Part shown: piece by piece, positions 19,601-28,126 of the stretch
Position numbering within the stretch: position 1 is the stretch's first letter
Layout of the letters: each line of letters begins with the position of its first letter
NCBI RefSeq assembly: GCF_050717545.1
Contig: NZ_JBOITN010000040.1
Span: 34,514 to 98,513 of the forward strand
Reading direction: 5' to 3'
Source of the DNA: Clostridium_AD sp050717545
Lineage (GTDB): Bacteria; Bacillota; Clostridia; Clostridiales; Clostridiaceae
DNA: 64,000 nucleotides
The notes under the pieces: model-generated
The model's database searches: none
The model's input: only the letters and a program-made list of their open reading frames with translations
Told to the model about the DNA's origin: nothing
Made by a program: the position numbers and the translations under genes

Positions 19601-20763
19601 CAATAACAGTTTTAATGAGGGCTAAAAGGGCGATAATTGTAGGCGATGAAAAGCAAATAAGTCCAGAAGCAATTGGGAAGGATCACTCAGTTGTAGAAAA
19701 TTTAATAAGTACATATTTAGAGGGTATTCCACATTCAGAGTGGTTTGATTTAAAAACCAGTTTATACAATACAGCCCTAAGAGTGTTTCCAAATAGATTA
19801 TTACTTAAGGAACATTTTAGGTGCGCTCCAGAAATAATTGGATTTAGTAATGAACTTTGTTATTCTAATGAAATAATTCCTTTAAGGCGAATAGATGAAA
19901 CTCAGAAAGTTGGACCATTTGTAATAACTTCTAAAGTAGAGAGTGGATGCAAACATGAAACTAAGTCACTAAATGCACAAGAAGCGGAAGTGATTGTAGA
20001 CAAGGTAATAGAGTGCTGTAGTAATGATCGGTACAATGGGATGACTATGGGAGTTATATCTCTTCTAGGGGACGCTCAAGCTGAATTAATACAAGGAATG
20101 CTAGTAGATAGGCTTGGCATGGATGAAATTTTGCAAAGAAGACTTATATGTGGAGATGCTTATTCCTTCCAAGGGGACGAGAGAGATGTAATGTTCTTGT
20201 CTATGGTAATTGCAAATAATGCTAAATTTGCAGCTTTAACTAAGGATTCAGATGTAAGAAGATTTAACGTAGCGGCTAGCCGTGCGCGAAATCAAATGTG
20301 GTTATTTCACTCAGTAGAACTAGAAGACCTTAATCCTAAATGTGTAAGATACGCACTTTTAAAATATTGCCTTGAGGAAAAAGAACCTAATCAGGAAATT
20401 AAAGGGAGTCAATATCTATTATTAAGTGATTTTGAAGAGAATATCGAAAGATGCATAAAAGCAACTGGTTATAAGGTTACACCAAAGGTTAAAGTAGGGA
20501 AATATACTATAGATTTTATTGTTGAAACAGTACCATCAGAGGAAACAGATTTGCCGCTGGGAACTAATGAAAGGCATTACAAAAAGATAGCAGTTAAATG
20601 TATCTCAGGAGATACTGATGATAGGCATAGTTTGCAAAAGCAATATGAAATGCAGATATGTCTTGAAAGAGTGGGATGGGAATTTTATAAGATACGTGCT
20701 AGCAATTTCTATAGGAACCCAGAAGAGGTAATGGAGAAACTATCAAAAAAACTAAATAATTAG
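16681..20763 (+). CDS. Large SF1 helicase with degenerate nuclease-fold C-terminus
   Basis: 1360 residues, TTG start with TTGGAGG upstream. An N-terminal DUF-like region (~1-270) leads into a UPF1/DNA2-type superfamily 1 helicase: Walker A GPPGTGKS (~297-304), then a long coiled-coil insertion (~370-900), Walker B VVIVDESSQ (~961), GDEKQISP (~1004) and motif VI VAASRARNQMW (~1197). The tail (~1235-1355) has the layout of DUF559/Vsr-like restriction-fold domains (ENIERCIKATGYKV, GKYTIDFIVE, LERVGWEFYKIRASNF), but the usual ECDG active-site segment reads VKCISG. Such helicase-nuclease fusions are common in defence islands and in DNA/RNA repair; the actual role is unknown. No other defence gene is recognised beside it. 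Confidence 0.8.
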   Translation: MNINTKVEKIFSYLLSIKNMNQKTIRNVSEYEKLYWQKDLENTRGCTFNLDENKDYWLTIDERAENLYSQFQKMYLQLEKNSEDLELIWSNGLLTWIKEGKEIVHPIFTTKMEIKFDSKDKKFTLKPYNNQTNVELEFLNEYLEVNLDSLLEIRNKARDMALDVRNIEMANVIFKEITTLLKAGGDEFYTEELSGGPDLLPKTNIQFYNAPSIILRKVDTRLWNMELNEVLSQVRKGFPIPKTIEALVSEKQVVQDPQELKEWEEVGEDVLFPLPANEQQMEITKRLAQNYGIVVQGPPGTGKSHSIANMICHLLAHGKRVLVTSQTDRALRVLANKIPQEVRALCISILGNDTKSLEELDESVRKITENLSMDTKELRKDIKLLKYKHNSCKQMQENLYKELKCIEDREGEKVEYEGQKYSLMYMAKWVKDNEQTNSWILDKVDFNEDNPSSTKEFELFRQLLKIISKDQISEINKVENYVAGLPREDDLRGKIEELSELEKRQHDYLSNTCDLDNVNSIEYGNRRLLKLVDDAIERETSYENNWLDNVKTHYYSNAKAQGLWQQLISKANEYIKEISEIKQELNDHKLELSGYIDINKFKNDFEVIAKTITEKGKLGILFKVLHGKLKYIFDDCKVDYELINNSEQTVVVNLYIKMLLLERELKNFWNNSIKDYGGKLIDEGNLNCEAEIAIGITSIETIINFDKDFKNNIVNFLPGKNLRGNLKWHEKETYIYLKNAFESLRLINKCKKLNNEMLEIEKTFPSIGVLKKLHNAIKIRNIDDIHVAYEEIGLLMKESGHVLELNQISKKIEDHCPMLYEKIINNEFKAMDASQSLNWEKAWQWKKWNDFLNKLEEVDIESIEKNITQEKIKEKIIVTQLVSKRSWFNQIERTTEAQKRSLFTWMEAIKRIGKGTGTQAVKYRKIAQREMENCKDVIPVWIMPINRVMENLKLTDNLFDVVIVDESSQSDISAITVLMRAKRAIIVGDEKQISPEAIGKDHSVVENLISTYLEGIPHSEWFDLKTSLYNTALRVFPNRLLLKEHFRCAPEIIGFSNELCYSNEIIPLRRIDETQKVGPFVITSKVESGCKHETKSLNAQEAEVIVDKVIECCSNDRYNGMTMGVISLLGDAQAELIQGMLVDRLGMDEILQRRLICGDAYSFQGDERDVMFLSMVIANNAKFAALTKDSDVRRFNVAASRARNQMWLFHSVELEDLNPKCVRYALLKYCLEEKEPNQEIKGSQYLLLSDFEENIERCIKATGYKVTPKVKVGKYTIDFIVETVPSEETDLPLGTNERHYKKIAVKCISGDTDDRHSLQKQYEMQICLERVGWEFYKIRASNFYRNPEEVMEKLSKKLNN

Positions 20764-20871
20764 AACATACAAAAAACTTAAAGTTAAAAGTTTTATTTTC
20801 ATATTCCTTAGTTAATTATCATAATAATAGTATAATAATAGTATAATGTTTTTAATAAGAGGGTGAGAAGA

Positions 20872-21336
20872 ATGACAAATAAAGTGGGTAGTGTAGTATG
20901 GATGATATGGAGAAATGATGAAGGGCAACAATTTAAGGTAGGCGAATTGAGTAAAGAAGCTAAAAAATATTATTTTGAATATGATATGGATGGCACTAAA
21001 ATGGCCCAGGAATATGGATTTTCTCCATTGCCATATTTTCCTAGACTAGATGCAAAATATTTTAAAGAAGAATTATTTTACTCGTTTTCAAATAATTTGC
21101 CGGGGTATGGGAAAAAAGATATAACCTCTATTTTAAAGAAATATGACATTCAAGAGTATGATGATTTTGAAATTTTAAAAAAATGTGGTAGTCAATCTTC
21201 TACGGTAAGTTTTGAATTTATTTCACCTTATAAAGAAGGGGAAGAAGTGGAAATAAATTTTAAAAAAGAAGTTAAAGAAAAGGAAATTGATGTAGAGCAA
21301 ATTGAAAAAGAAGAAAATGATTTGGAAGAAAAATAA
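20872..21336 (+). CDS. Small protein resembling the HipA N-terminal domain
   Basis: 154 residues; the ATG at 20872 follows GAGGGTGAG. The order VGELSKEAKKYYFEYD, SPLPYFP, LFYSFSNNLPGYGKKDI and DDFEILKKCGSQ resembles the N-terminal subdomain of HipA-type kinases. The kinase domain is absent, and a charged Glu/Lys tail follows. It lies 108 bases after the helicase gene on the same strand. I call this from pattern only. It could be a partner of the helicase or an unrelated single gene. Confidence 0.4.
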   Translation: MTNKVGSVVWMIWRNDEGQQFKVGELSKEAKKYYFEYDMDGTKMAQEYGFSPLPYFPRLDAKYFKEELFYSFSNNLPGYGKKDITSILKKYDIQEYDDFEILKKCGSQSSTVSFEFISPYKEGEEVEINFKKEVKEKEIDVEQIEKEENDLEEK

Positions 21337-21438
21337 AACAAACTAAATATATTGGTTTATAAATAATATTATAAATTGTTTTCACAACATAGGGCTATGT
21401 TTCATAAAATAAAATGAGTAATAATTTGGGGTGGTATT

Positions 21439-22506
21439 TTGTTATACGTACTAATCTTAGCAGGTGGAAAAGGAACAAGACTGTACCCTCTATCTCGTGC
21501 GCAAAACCCGAAGCAGTTTTTAAATATTATTAATAATAAGAGCTTTTTAAGAAGCACTGTGGATAGAATAAAATGTTTAGTTGAAAATGACAATATCTAT
21601 GTAGTAACAAATGAAGATTATTTTGATAAAATTTGCGAGGAACTTCCGGAAATTAGAAGGTCAAATATATTTGTCGAACCTAGTAACAAAGAGACCGCTA
21701 CATGTATTGGTCTATCTGCTGCAAAACTATTAAAACAAGACAAAGAAGCGACAATGATTGTACTACCTTCTGATCATTATATAAAAAATGAAAAGGAGTT
21801 CAAGGAAACAGTACTACAAGGAGTTGAAATTGCAAACAAAAAAAGAGGGCTAGTCACAATTGGTGTACAGCCCTCAAGACCAGAGACTGGTTATGGTTAT
21901 ATAGAAATGGGTGATAGGGTAAATGCCGATATGCCTACCTTTAAAGTAGAACGATTTTTAGAAAAACCTAACACTGAAGTAGCTAAAGATTTGCTACTTA
22001 AAGGAAATTTCCTTTGGAACAGTGGTATGTTTGTATGGAGAGCAGATGTGTACTTGCGCGAAATGGAAAAATATTTACCTAAGATGTATAAGAGGCTGAT
22101 GACCATATACCAAGCCTTAGAGACTGATGAGGAAAATGATGTAATAAAAGAACAGTACAATGAAATAGATGGTATATCAGTGGATTTTGGAATAATGCAG
22201 AAAACAAGAAAAGCATTTGTTATAAAGTGTGACTTTGAATGGGATGATATAGGAACATTTGCATCACTTTCAAGGTTTTTAAACAACTTACGAGGTAACA
22301 ATGTTTTGGGTAATACATTTATGGAAGAAAGTGAAAACTGCTCGGTATTTGGTAAAGATAGGCTGATAATTGGATTTGGTATAAAGGACCTTATAATTGT
22401 AGATGCAGGGGATGTTATTTTAGTGATGGACAAAAACAAAGATCAGGAGATTAAGCATCTGGTTAATGAACTTAAAGAACATGAAGAAACGGGAAGATAT
22501 ATATAA
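21439..22506 (+). CDS. manC: Mannose-1-phosphate guanylyltransferase
   Basis: 355 residues with TTG start (GGGGTGG upstream). The nucleotidyltransferase signature LAGGKGTRLYPLSR and NPKQF at the N-terminus, FVEPSNKETATCIG, VLPSDHYI and VERFLEKP identify a sugar-phosphate guanylyltransferase. It makes GDP-mannose from mannose-1-phosphate and GTP for surface polysaccharides. The isomerase domain of bifunctional forms is missing. A related terminator sequence reappears at 43.2 kb. Confidence 0.9.
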   Translation: MLYVLILAGGKGTRLYPLSRAQNPKQFLNIINNKSFLRSTVDRIKCLVENDNIYVVTNEDYFDKICEELPEIRRSNIFVEPSNKETATCIGLSAAKLLKQDKEATMIVLPSDHYIKNEKEFKETVLQGVEIANKKRGLVTIGVQPSRPETGYGYIEMGDRVNADMPTFKVERFLEKPNTEVAKDLLLKGNFLWNSGMFVWRADVYLREMEKYLPKMYKRLMTIYQALETDEENDVIKEQYNEIDGISVDFGIMQKTRKAFVIKCDFEWDDIGTFASLSRFLNNLRGNNVLGNTFMEESENCSVFGKDRLIIGFGIKDLIIVDAGDVILVMDKNKDQEIKHLVNELKEHEETGRYI

Positions 22507-22507
22507 A

Positions 22508-22548
22508 TGTTAATGAGCCTCGCTAAGCGGTGGGGCTTATTACTTTTT
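22508..22548 (+). terminator. Terminator after manC
   Basis: AATGAGCC and GGGGCTTATT form a stem around TCGCTAAGCGGT, followed by ACTTTTTG. A similar hairpin lies at 43217-43250. Confidence 0.7.
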
Positions 22549-22640
22549 GAATAGATATCTCACTAAAAATACAAATATTTTGCCGGTACTGATTTAGGAG
22601 GGATAGCTGTATTTTAAATATTATCTGGATTAGGTTCATT

Positions 22641-22725
22641 ATTTTAAAAATATGGAAAACGTGTTATAATCTAATTATAGATTATGAATATTTTGAAAGC
22701 GTAATATATGCAATATTGTAAAATA
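22641..22725 (+). promoter_or_regulatory. Conserved promoter-leader, copy P1 (before HAD gene)
   Basis: TATAAT at 22665 sits in the block TTTTAAAAATATGGAAAAC-GTGT, with the following leader (ATTATGAATATTTTGAAAG...GCAATATTGTA) shared with five other sites in the window. The rest of the repeated module is absent here. Confidence 0.65.
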
Positions 22726-22771
22726 GATGAATCAGGATTATTTGAAATTCTGACATAAGGAGAAATGATTT

Positions 22772-23428
22772 ATGGGCTATGAATACATATTATTTGACCT
22801 TGATGGTACACTTACCGACTCTGGAATAGGAATAACAAATTCTGTTATATACGCTCTCAAGAAATATGGTATTGAGGTGAGCGACAGAAATGAACTGTTT
22901 AAGTTTGTCGGGCCTCCCTTGTGCGATTCTTTTGAAAAGTATTATGGTTTTTCAAAAGAGCTAGCAAAGACGGCGGTAGAATACTATCGCGAGTATTATA
23001 GAGAGAAAGGCATATATGAAAACTTGGTTTATGATGGATTGGAGAATTTGCTTAAAATATTAAAAGACAATAGAAAGATACTTATTGTGGCAACATCTAA
23101 ACCCGAAGTGTTTGCGAAACAAATATTAGAGCATTTTAATATTTCAAAATATTTCACTTATATTGCTGGGAGTTCTCTTGATGGAACAAGAATTAAAAAA
23201 GGGGAAGTTATTAAGTATGCAATTGAAAGTTGCAACATTTCTAATTTATCAAGAGTAATCATGATTGGAGACAGAGATAATGACATTATCGGGGCAAAAC
23301 AGGTAGGTATCAATTCAATTGGTGTTTTATACGGTTACGGCGATAGAAATGAACTTGAGAAAGCGGGTGCTGATTTTATTGTTGATAATGTTGAAGGTAT
23401 TGGAAGGATACTGTTACGTAATGAATGA
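22772..23428 (+). CDS. HAD superfamily phosphatase, Gph-like
   Basis: 218 residues. The HAD motifs are FDLDGTLTDS (residues 8-17), VATSKP (~108), a lysine in RIKKGEV and IGDRDNDIIGAK (~167). The helical cap after motif I makes it subfamily IA, like phosphoglycolate phosphatase and related 5'-nucleotidases. The substrate is not predictable. It is driven by the shared promoter-leader and followed by module copy A. Confidence 0.88.
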   Translation: MGYEYILFDLDGTLTDSGIGITNSVIYALKKYGIEVSDRNELFKFVGPPLCDSFEKYYGFSKELAKTAVEYYREYYREKGIYENLVYDGLENLLKILKDNRKILIVATSKPEVFAKQILEHFNISKYFTYIAGSSLDGTRIKKGEVIKYAIESCNISNLSRVIMIGDRDNDIIGAKQVGINSIGVLYGYGDRNELEKAGADFIVDNVEGIGRILLRNE

Positions 23429-23642
23429 AGGGTACACATTCTTAAAGAACACACCCGCATCAGCTTAATTACTATATGCTAAATCGCATCTATTTACTGG
23501 TTGCTACTCACCAACATTAATAATAGTGTAGACAGTAAGATTTTCAAATTCACTTCTTAACAGTAAAAAAATATAAGAATGTGGTAAACTAAACATATAG
23601 ATTATTAAAATAAATACATTAAAATAATGGATATAGATTATT
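23429..23642 (+). other. Intergenic DNA before module copy A
   Basis: 214 AT-rich bases with no supported ORF. TAAACT near 23588 could be a -10 for the folded RNA that follows, but no clear -35 is seen. Confidence 0.3.
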
Positions 23643-24020
23643 AACCAGTAAATAGATTCCACTTCGTTCCATACATTTACTGGAATAGGGTCGCATCAAC
23701 CACCTAGTATATGGAAGTTAAGTAGATAGCCATGCGAAGATGCAGCATCTGATGTGAGTGTGACCTTAATTACAGATTATAGTTTTTAGCAGGCTCAGGC
23801 AAGCCTTCACAAATACTCCAGAGGTGCTTGTTTTTAGATTGATATAAAAATAAGCTAATGGGTAAACCTCAATAGTTTGTTAGATTGGGGATTGCAAAGG
23901 ATATATGAGTTTAGATATTAGTTAGGGATTTGTAGGGAGATATTACTTTAAAGTTAGCTTTTAGCTTATCAATAAAAAACACTACTTCACCTAGGGGGAA
24001 CCCAGTGTAGTAGTGTTTTC
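23643..24020 (+). ncRNA. Putative structured RNA, copy A
   Basis: The RNA-like part opens with hairpin CCAGTAAAT/ATTTACTGG (23645-23683). It continues with a domain closed by GGTC/GACC and GCATCA/TGATGT that holds an AGATG-CAG-CATCT hairpin. It ends in a long hairpin with a GGAA loop that could act as terminator. Paired positions change together between copies. Transcription is not shown; no start site is identified. Confidence 0.55.
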
Positions 24021-24064
24021 ATTATTTCATCAATTAAAAGGAATCGGTATCTAAATTATAGATT

Positions 24065-24150
24065 GTTTTAAAAAATATAGTAAACATGTTATAATTTTAT
24101 TAAAGATTATTCATATTCCGAAGATACGATACACGCATCATTGTACAATA
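24065..24150 (+). promoter_or_regulatory. Conserved promoter-leader, copy P2
   Basis: TATAAT at 24090 in AGTAAACATGTTATAAT, followed by the conserved leader ATTATTCATATTCCGAAGAT. It drives the 52-aa membrane protein. Confidence 0.75.
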
Positions 24151-24190
24151 TTGTATAGTAATTTTAATTGAAAGAATAGGGGGTATCTTT

Positions 24191-24349
24191 ATGGCAACTT
24201 TTCGTATTTTAAGTTTTATTAATCAAATAGTTATTTTAGGTTTATTGGGTATGGGTATTTATGGATTTGTATTATTTGTAAAACTTGCGAATAGAGGAAT
24301 TAGAGCACTTGATATTTACATTAATGAAAAGACTAATAATAAATTATAG
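24191..24349 (+). CDS. Small one-pass membrane protein (52 aa)
   Basis: ATG at 24191 follows AGGGGG 8 bases upstream. One hydrophobic helix (~10-31, QIVILGLLGMGIYGFVLFVKL) precedes a short basic, amphipathic tail ending in IRALDIYINEKTNNK. The layout and the ALxIYI tail resemble the tiny proteins at 28127 and 48487. No family name is known to me. It sits at the end of module A, with the shared promoter in front. Confidence 0.6.
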   Translation: MATFRILSFINQIVILGLLGMGIYGFVLFVKLANRGIRALDIYINEKTNNKL

Positions 24350-24821
24350 GTACATATCTTTCATATAGGTTGAATAAATTCAATTAATACGATATATGGA
24401 ACTTTATATTCTAAACCGAAGCAAGTTTATATATATTGTTGAAGGTAAGGTAAAATGGACCAATAAAGTAAGTTTATAGATAAGTTAATTGTGTGTCTTC
24501 CTGAATTTGATAACATTACTAATATTATTTCAGTGTACTTAGGTGGAAGGTTTTCACGAGGAGATTATACTGTAACATTTACTATAAACTACCTTTACTA
24601 CACACTTGGATTACAATGTTTCATCAATCGTTTTGTGAATTTTAACACCATAGATTATATATTATTTTTATAATGCTAACTAACTTAAACAAAAGCTAGC
24701 TAAGCTATAACGATATTTTGACCTTTAACAGATAAATAATAATTTGTCAGTGAGCTATTTTTGTTTAAGAACAATTGTATTATAATATAAGATTAATACA
24801 TACGAAATTGAGGTGAATACT
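24350..24821 (+). other. Intergenic region without a supported gene
   Basis: 472 bases. An open frame at 24491 (GTG, 60 codons) has no ribosome site and an unlikely composition. TATAAT at 24783 with TTGTTT upstream is the probable promoter of the next gene. Confidence 0.4.
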
Positions 24822-25187
24822 ATGGGGAAATATACAAGAGAAGAGTTGGAAGAAGCGTTACAAGTTATATCTTCAACTATCACTAATTGTGAAAAAATGC
24901 AGCCTAAATTTGCGGAGAGTACGTCACAGCATACACTACTTAAGAACAGGATAAAAGCTCTATATATTTCAAAGGCATTAATATCATATCAAGATATTAT
25001 GGACCAATATACAAAAGAAGAATTGATAGACTCCCTACGCCCTATATCCACAGTTATCAGCAAATGTGAAAAAGGACAGGCGAAATTTGAGGAAAGTACT
25101 CATCATTACACTCGCTTTAATAAACTAATAAAAGCCATGTATATTTCAAAGGGATTAATAACAGAGGAAATTAGTAAAAGAGGTTAA
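24822..25187 (+). CDS. Hypothetical protein made of two ~55-residue repeats
   Basis: 121 residues; ATG at 24822 after TGAGGTG. Residues ~4-56 and ~63-115 are copies of each other: YTREELEEALQVIS / YTKEELIDSLRPIS, TNCEKMQPKFAESTSQH / SKCEKGQAKFEESTHHY, KALYISKALI / KAMYISKGLI. It is helical, soluble and charged, with no known function. The duplication suggests a two-fold helical bundle or an internal dimer. Confidence 0.7.
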   Translation: MGKYTREELEEALQVISSTITNCEKMQPKFAESTSQHTLLKNRIKALYISKALISYQDIMDQYTKEELIDSLRPISTVISKCEKGQAKFEESTHHYTRFNKLIKAMYISKGLITEEISKRG

Positions 25188-25563
25188 TTTTTAGTTTTTT
25201 GTAAGACGATGAGTATAATGCTAATTTAGATAAATTTAAATTTTAAAGTTAAGTTAGTTCGGAATGTTTTTATAGGTTGAGTACATCTTTAAAATGCGAT
25301 ATAAATAACTTTGTAATCTATAACGCAATAACTGATGAAAATTATTCATAATAGACGAACTAATTAAAATCCATACAGTTAATAGGGTATGGGTTTTTTG
25401 TTGTTGATAATTGCCATTTATCCCTAAAATTTTCAGTAGATTATATAAATAATAAAATATATAATAAGTTGATATTAGTGTCATATTTATGAAATAATCA
25501 TGCTGGAGGTGAAAATAAAGTAAAGTTGGACAAGCGATATAATAATAGAAAAGGAGAGAAATA
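25188..25563 (+). other. Intergenic region before the secreted repeat protein
   Basis: 376 bases. A terminator-like stem CCATAC/GTATGG with TTTTTTG lies at 25370-25400. AAAGGAGAG at 25551 is the ribosome site of the next gene. No ORF is supported. Confidence 0.5.
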
Positions 25564-27228
25564 ATGGGGGGAAAAACTAATAGAAAATTAATTCACATTC
25601 GATTATTAGCAATTATGTTTATTACCAGCAGTTCTTTATTACTTCCAGGTGTTATAGTTAAAGCAAATAGCGTGGTAATAGATAAGGCACCAACAGTTGG
25701 AACTATTAATGTTACGAACATATCAACAGACGGAAAGATAGTATTTGGAATTCCCAAAGTATCTGTTAATCCTACTGATGATAAGGGAATAACTAAAGTT
25801 GAGTTTTTTGCAAAGGCAGTTTCGGCACCAGACAGTGCTTATTATAAAGTAAGGACAGTTACGGCAGCACCTTACAGTGCTAATTGGGCTACAAGTCCTT
25901 GGGTTGCAGATGGGGAATATACTATTAAAGTTGTTGTATACGATACAACTAAACAAACTGCTAATGCAACAAGAAATGTAATAGTTAAAAACACAAAACC
26001 AATTGTTGTAGCTATAGATATTACAAACATAGATGCAGATGGTAAGACGGTAACGCGAATGCCAATAATATCTGTTAATCCTCTTGATAACATGGGAATA
26101 AGTAAGGTTGAGTTTTATACAAAAGCGGTTTCTTCGCCAGATAGTGTTTATTATAAAGTAAAGACAGTTATCTCGGCACCTTACAGTACTAATTGGGCTA
26201 CAAGTCCTTGGGTCGCAGATGGTGAGTATATTGTTAAAGTTGTTGTATATAATACAGCAAACCAAACTACGGATATATCAAGAAATGTAATTGTTAAAAA
26301 CAATAAACCCATAGTTGTAGCTCCGACGAATTTGTTATCAACAGCGAAAATAGGTACTAATGTCCTTTTGAGTTGGACAGCAGCTGCTGGAGCAGCGGGG
26401 TATGAAATTTATGAAGGAGCAAATAAAATTGGAACAACGACTATAGCTACTGATTTTATGGCTACTGGATTAAATTCAGGAACAAATTATACTTTTACTA
26501 TAAAAGCAAAAGATACCTTGGGAAACACTTCAGCAGCAACTAATAGTGTTACTGTAAATACAGAAGCTCAAGCACCAGTTAATCAAATTACTCTAAACAG
26601 TTATGTTGCTAAAGCAATATCTGCATATGAGATAGGTAAATATTCATATCTTTTAAACAATGACTATCAGCATTACAATGGTGTAACACAAGATATAGTT
26701 TATAACGGTGCGACATTATTAAGAGCTAATCCAGATGGGAGCAAATCAAGTCATTGTGTAGGTTTAACCTTTGAGGTTTTCTTTAAAGCTATGCAGACAA
26801 GAAACACCGATGCTGGAATCTCAAAAGATAGTTTTAATAATATGTCTTATGAAAATATGACTGATGCTATGCTTACCTGGTATTCAGCATTAGGAACTCT
26901 AAAATCACAAGGTGACCAACTTGCGGCAGCTATTGAAAAATATGGTTTGGGAACAAGAATAACTAATCTTGAGGAAGTTAGAACTGGTGATTTCATAGAT
27001 TTTAGCAGAACAACTGGTTCAGGACACACAGCTGTGTTTATAAACTGGATTAGAGATAACAACAATATTATTGGATTTAAATATTGGTCCACAAATGTAT
27101 CTACTAATGGTATTAACTACAAAGAAGAGTATTTTAGTGACAGTGTTAAAGAGGGAACTGTATATAGAAACCAGCTTTATATTGGAAGGGTAAGCTCTTT
27201 GCAAAACTATAAGTCTTTCAATAAGTAA
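25564..27228 (+). CDS. Secreted protein: two Ig-like repeats, FN3 domain, NlpC/P60-like tail
   Basis: 554 residues. A signal peptide (~1-36, basic start, then LLAIMFITSSSLLLPGVIVKA) leads to two nearly identical ~105-residue bacterial Ig-like repeats (~40-145 and ~146-250). A fibronectin type III-like domain follows (~252-335). The C-terminal ~200 residues have an SSHCVGLTFEVF cysteine segment and GSGHTAVFINW histidine segment, the arrangement of NlpC/P60 or CHAP peptidases that cut peptidoglycan. This suggests an extracellular cell-wall hydrolase or a secreted toxin or bacteriocin-like enzyme. It lies between module copies A and B. Confidence 0.75.
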   Translation: MGGKTNRKLIHIRLLAIMFITSSSLLLPGVIVKANSVVIDKAPTVGTINVTNISTDGKIVFGIPKVSVNPTDDKGITKVEFFAKAVSAPDSAYYKVRTVTAAPYSANWATSPWVADGEYTIKVVVYDTTKQTANATRNVIVKNTKPIVVAIDITNIDADGKTVTRMPIISVNPLDNMGISKVEFYTKAVSSPDSVYYKVKTVISAPYSTNWATSPWVADGEYIVKVVVYNTANQTTDISRNVIVKNNKPIVVAPTNLLSTAKIGTNVLLSWTAAAGAAGYEIYEGANKIGTTTIATDFMATGLNSGTNYTFTIKAKDTLGNTSAATNSVTVNTEAQAPVNQITLNSYVAKAISAYEIGKYSYLLNNDYQHYNGVTQDIVYNGATLLRANPDGSKSSHCVGLTFEVFFKAMQTRNTDAGISKDSFNNMSYENMTDAMLTWYSALGTLKSQGDQLAAAIEKYGLGTRITNLEEVRTGDFIDFSRTTGSGHTAVFINWIRDNNNIIGFKYWSTNVSTNGINYKEEYFSDSVKEGTVYRNQLYIGRVSSLQNYKSFNK

Positions 27229-27409
27229 AATTAATAGTATTACGTTTCTAAAACAATTAGGTTAAAACACAATAATCTTTTATGTAGTAACAAGTAACCT
27301 CGTATCTAATTAATGATATGGGGTTTAATATATTTAGATTATATTTATATGCTGGATGTAACATAATGTTGATATGTTCCCATTTAAGTAGACTGATTGG
27401 GCGCATTGG

Positions 27410-27460
27410 GGGGGGACCCAACTAAATATTCACAACTAATTGGGTGTGGATTTTTTTAGT
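27410..27460 (+). terminator. Terminator before module copy B
   Basis: ACCCAA and TTGGGT pair around an AT-rich loop and are followed by GTGGATTTTTTT. Confidence 0.6.
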
Positions 27461-27810
27461 AACCAGTAAATAGATTTCACTTCATTTTATCCATTTACTG
27501 GGATGGGGTCGCATCAGCAACCTAGTATATGTAAATATGCGGAGTTAGGCAAAGATGGAACATCTGATGCCAGTGTGACCTAATTACATAATATAATTTC
27601 TTATACAAATTTTACATTTATTAGTCTGCTGATAATACCCTATTGTAAAATATGGAAGTGGATACGCACAGGTTTTACTTTCTAAAAGTATATATGAACT
27701 CAAATATTAGTTAGGGATTTATAGGTAGATATTACTTTAAATTTAGATTTTAGTTTATTAATAAAAAAACACTATTTCACCTAGGGGGAACCCAGTGCAG
27801 TAGTGTTTTC
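27461..27810 (+). ncRNA. Putative structured RNA, copy B
   Basis: Same folds as copy A: closing stems GGTC/GACC and GCATCA/TGATGC (here fully Watson-Crick), hairpin AGATG-GAA-CATCT, terminal GGAA-loop hairpin. The middle differs from A and resembles D. Confidence 0.5.
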
Positions 27811-28004
27811 ATTAATTCATCATTTGAAAAGAATTGTTATCTAAATTATAGACTGTTTTGAGAAGTTTATTCACTGGTAGGATTATTAATTTAAGACATG
27901 CTATTAGTTATAATTACAAATAATGATATTAACAAAGTAACAGGCTATTAATTGGATAGTTCATAAGGTGTGAAAACTCACCTTTACTTATTTTAACAAG
28001 GATT

Positions 28005-28085
28005 TTCTGAAAAACATTGTAAATATGTTATAATTTTATTAGAGTTATTCATATTTTGAAGATACTATAAATGCAGCATTGTAAA
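28005..28085 (+). promoter_or_regulatory. Conserved promoter-leader, copy P3
   Basis: TATAAT at 28029 with CTGAAA as possible -35 and the leader GTTATTCATATTTTGAAGAT. Confidence 0.75.
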
Positions 28086-28126
28086 ATACTACGATAAAAC
28101 TATTTAATATAGAAAGGAGAATTTGT

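Larger units (their letters stand above)
23643..24150 (+). repeat. Repeated module copy A
   Basis: Order: 5' folded domain (23643-23768), middle segment, terminator-like hairpin (23975-24019), shortened spacer, promoter-leader (24065-24150). Compared with copies B-E it lacks about 150 bases of spacer between the hairpin and the promoter. It lies directly before the small membrane gene at 24191. Confidence 0.85.
27461..28085 (+). repeat. Repeated module copy B (most complete)
   Basis: The 5' folded domain (27461-27580), middle segment, GGAA-loop hairpin (27764-27809), full ~200-base spacer with an AAGGTGTG/CTCACCTT hairpin and promoter-leader (28005-28085) are all present. The gene for a 59-aa membrane protein follows. 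Confidence 0.85.

Noticed and set aside
23643..24020. Known riboswitch class or group I/II intron
   Set aside because: None of the core motifs I can recall (T-box, SAM, cobalamin, c-di-GMP, purine, intron domain V) appears, and the hairpin order does not fit them.
24491..24673. 60-codon open frame between module A and the 121-aa gene
   Set aside because: No ribosome site, GTG start and no protein-like pattern; treated as chance.
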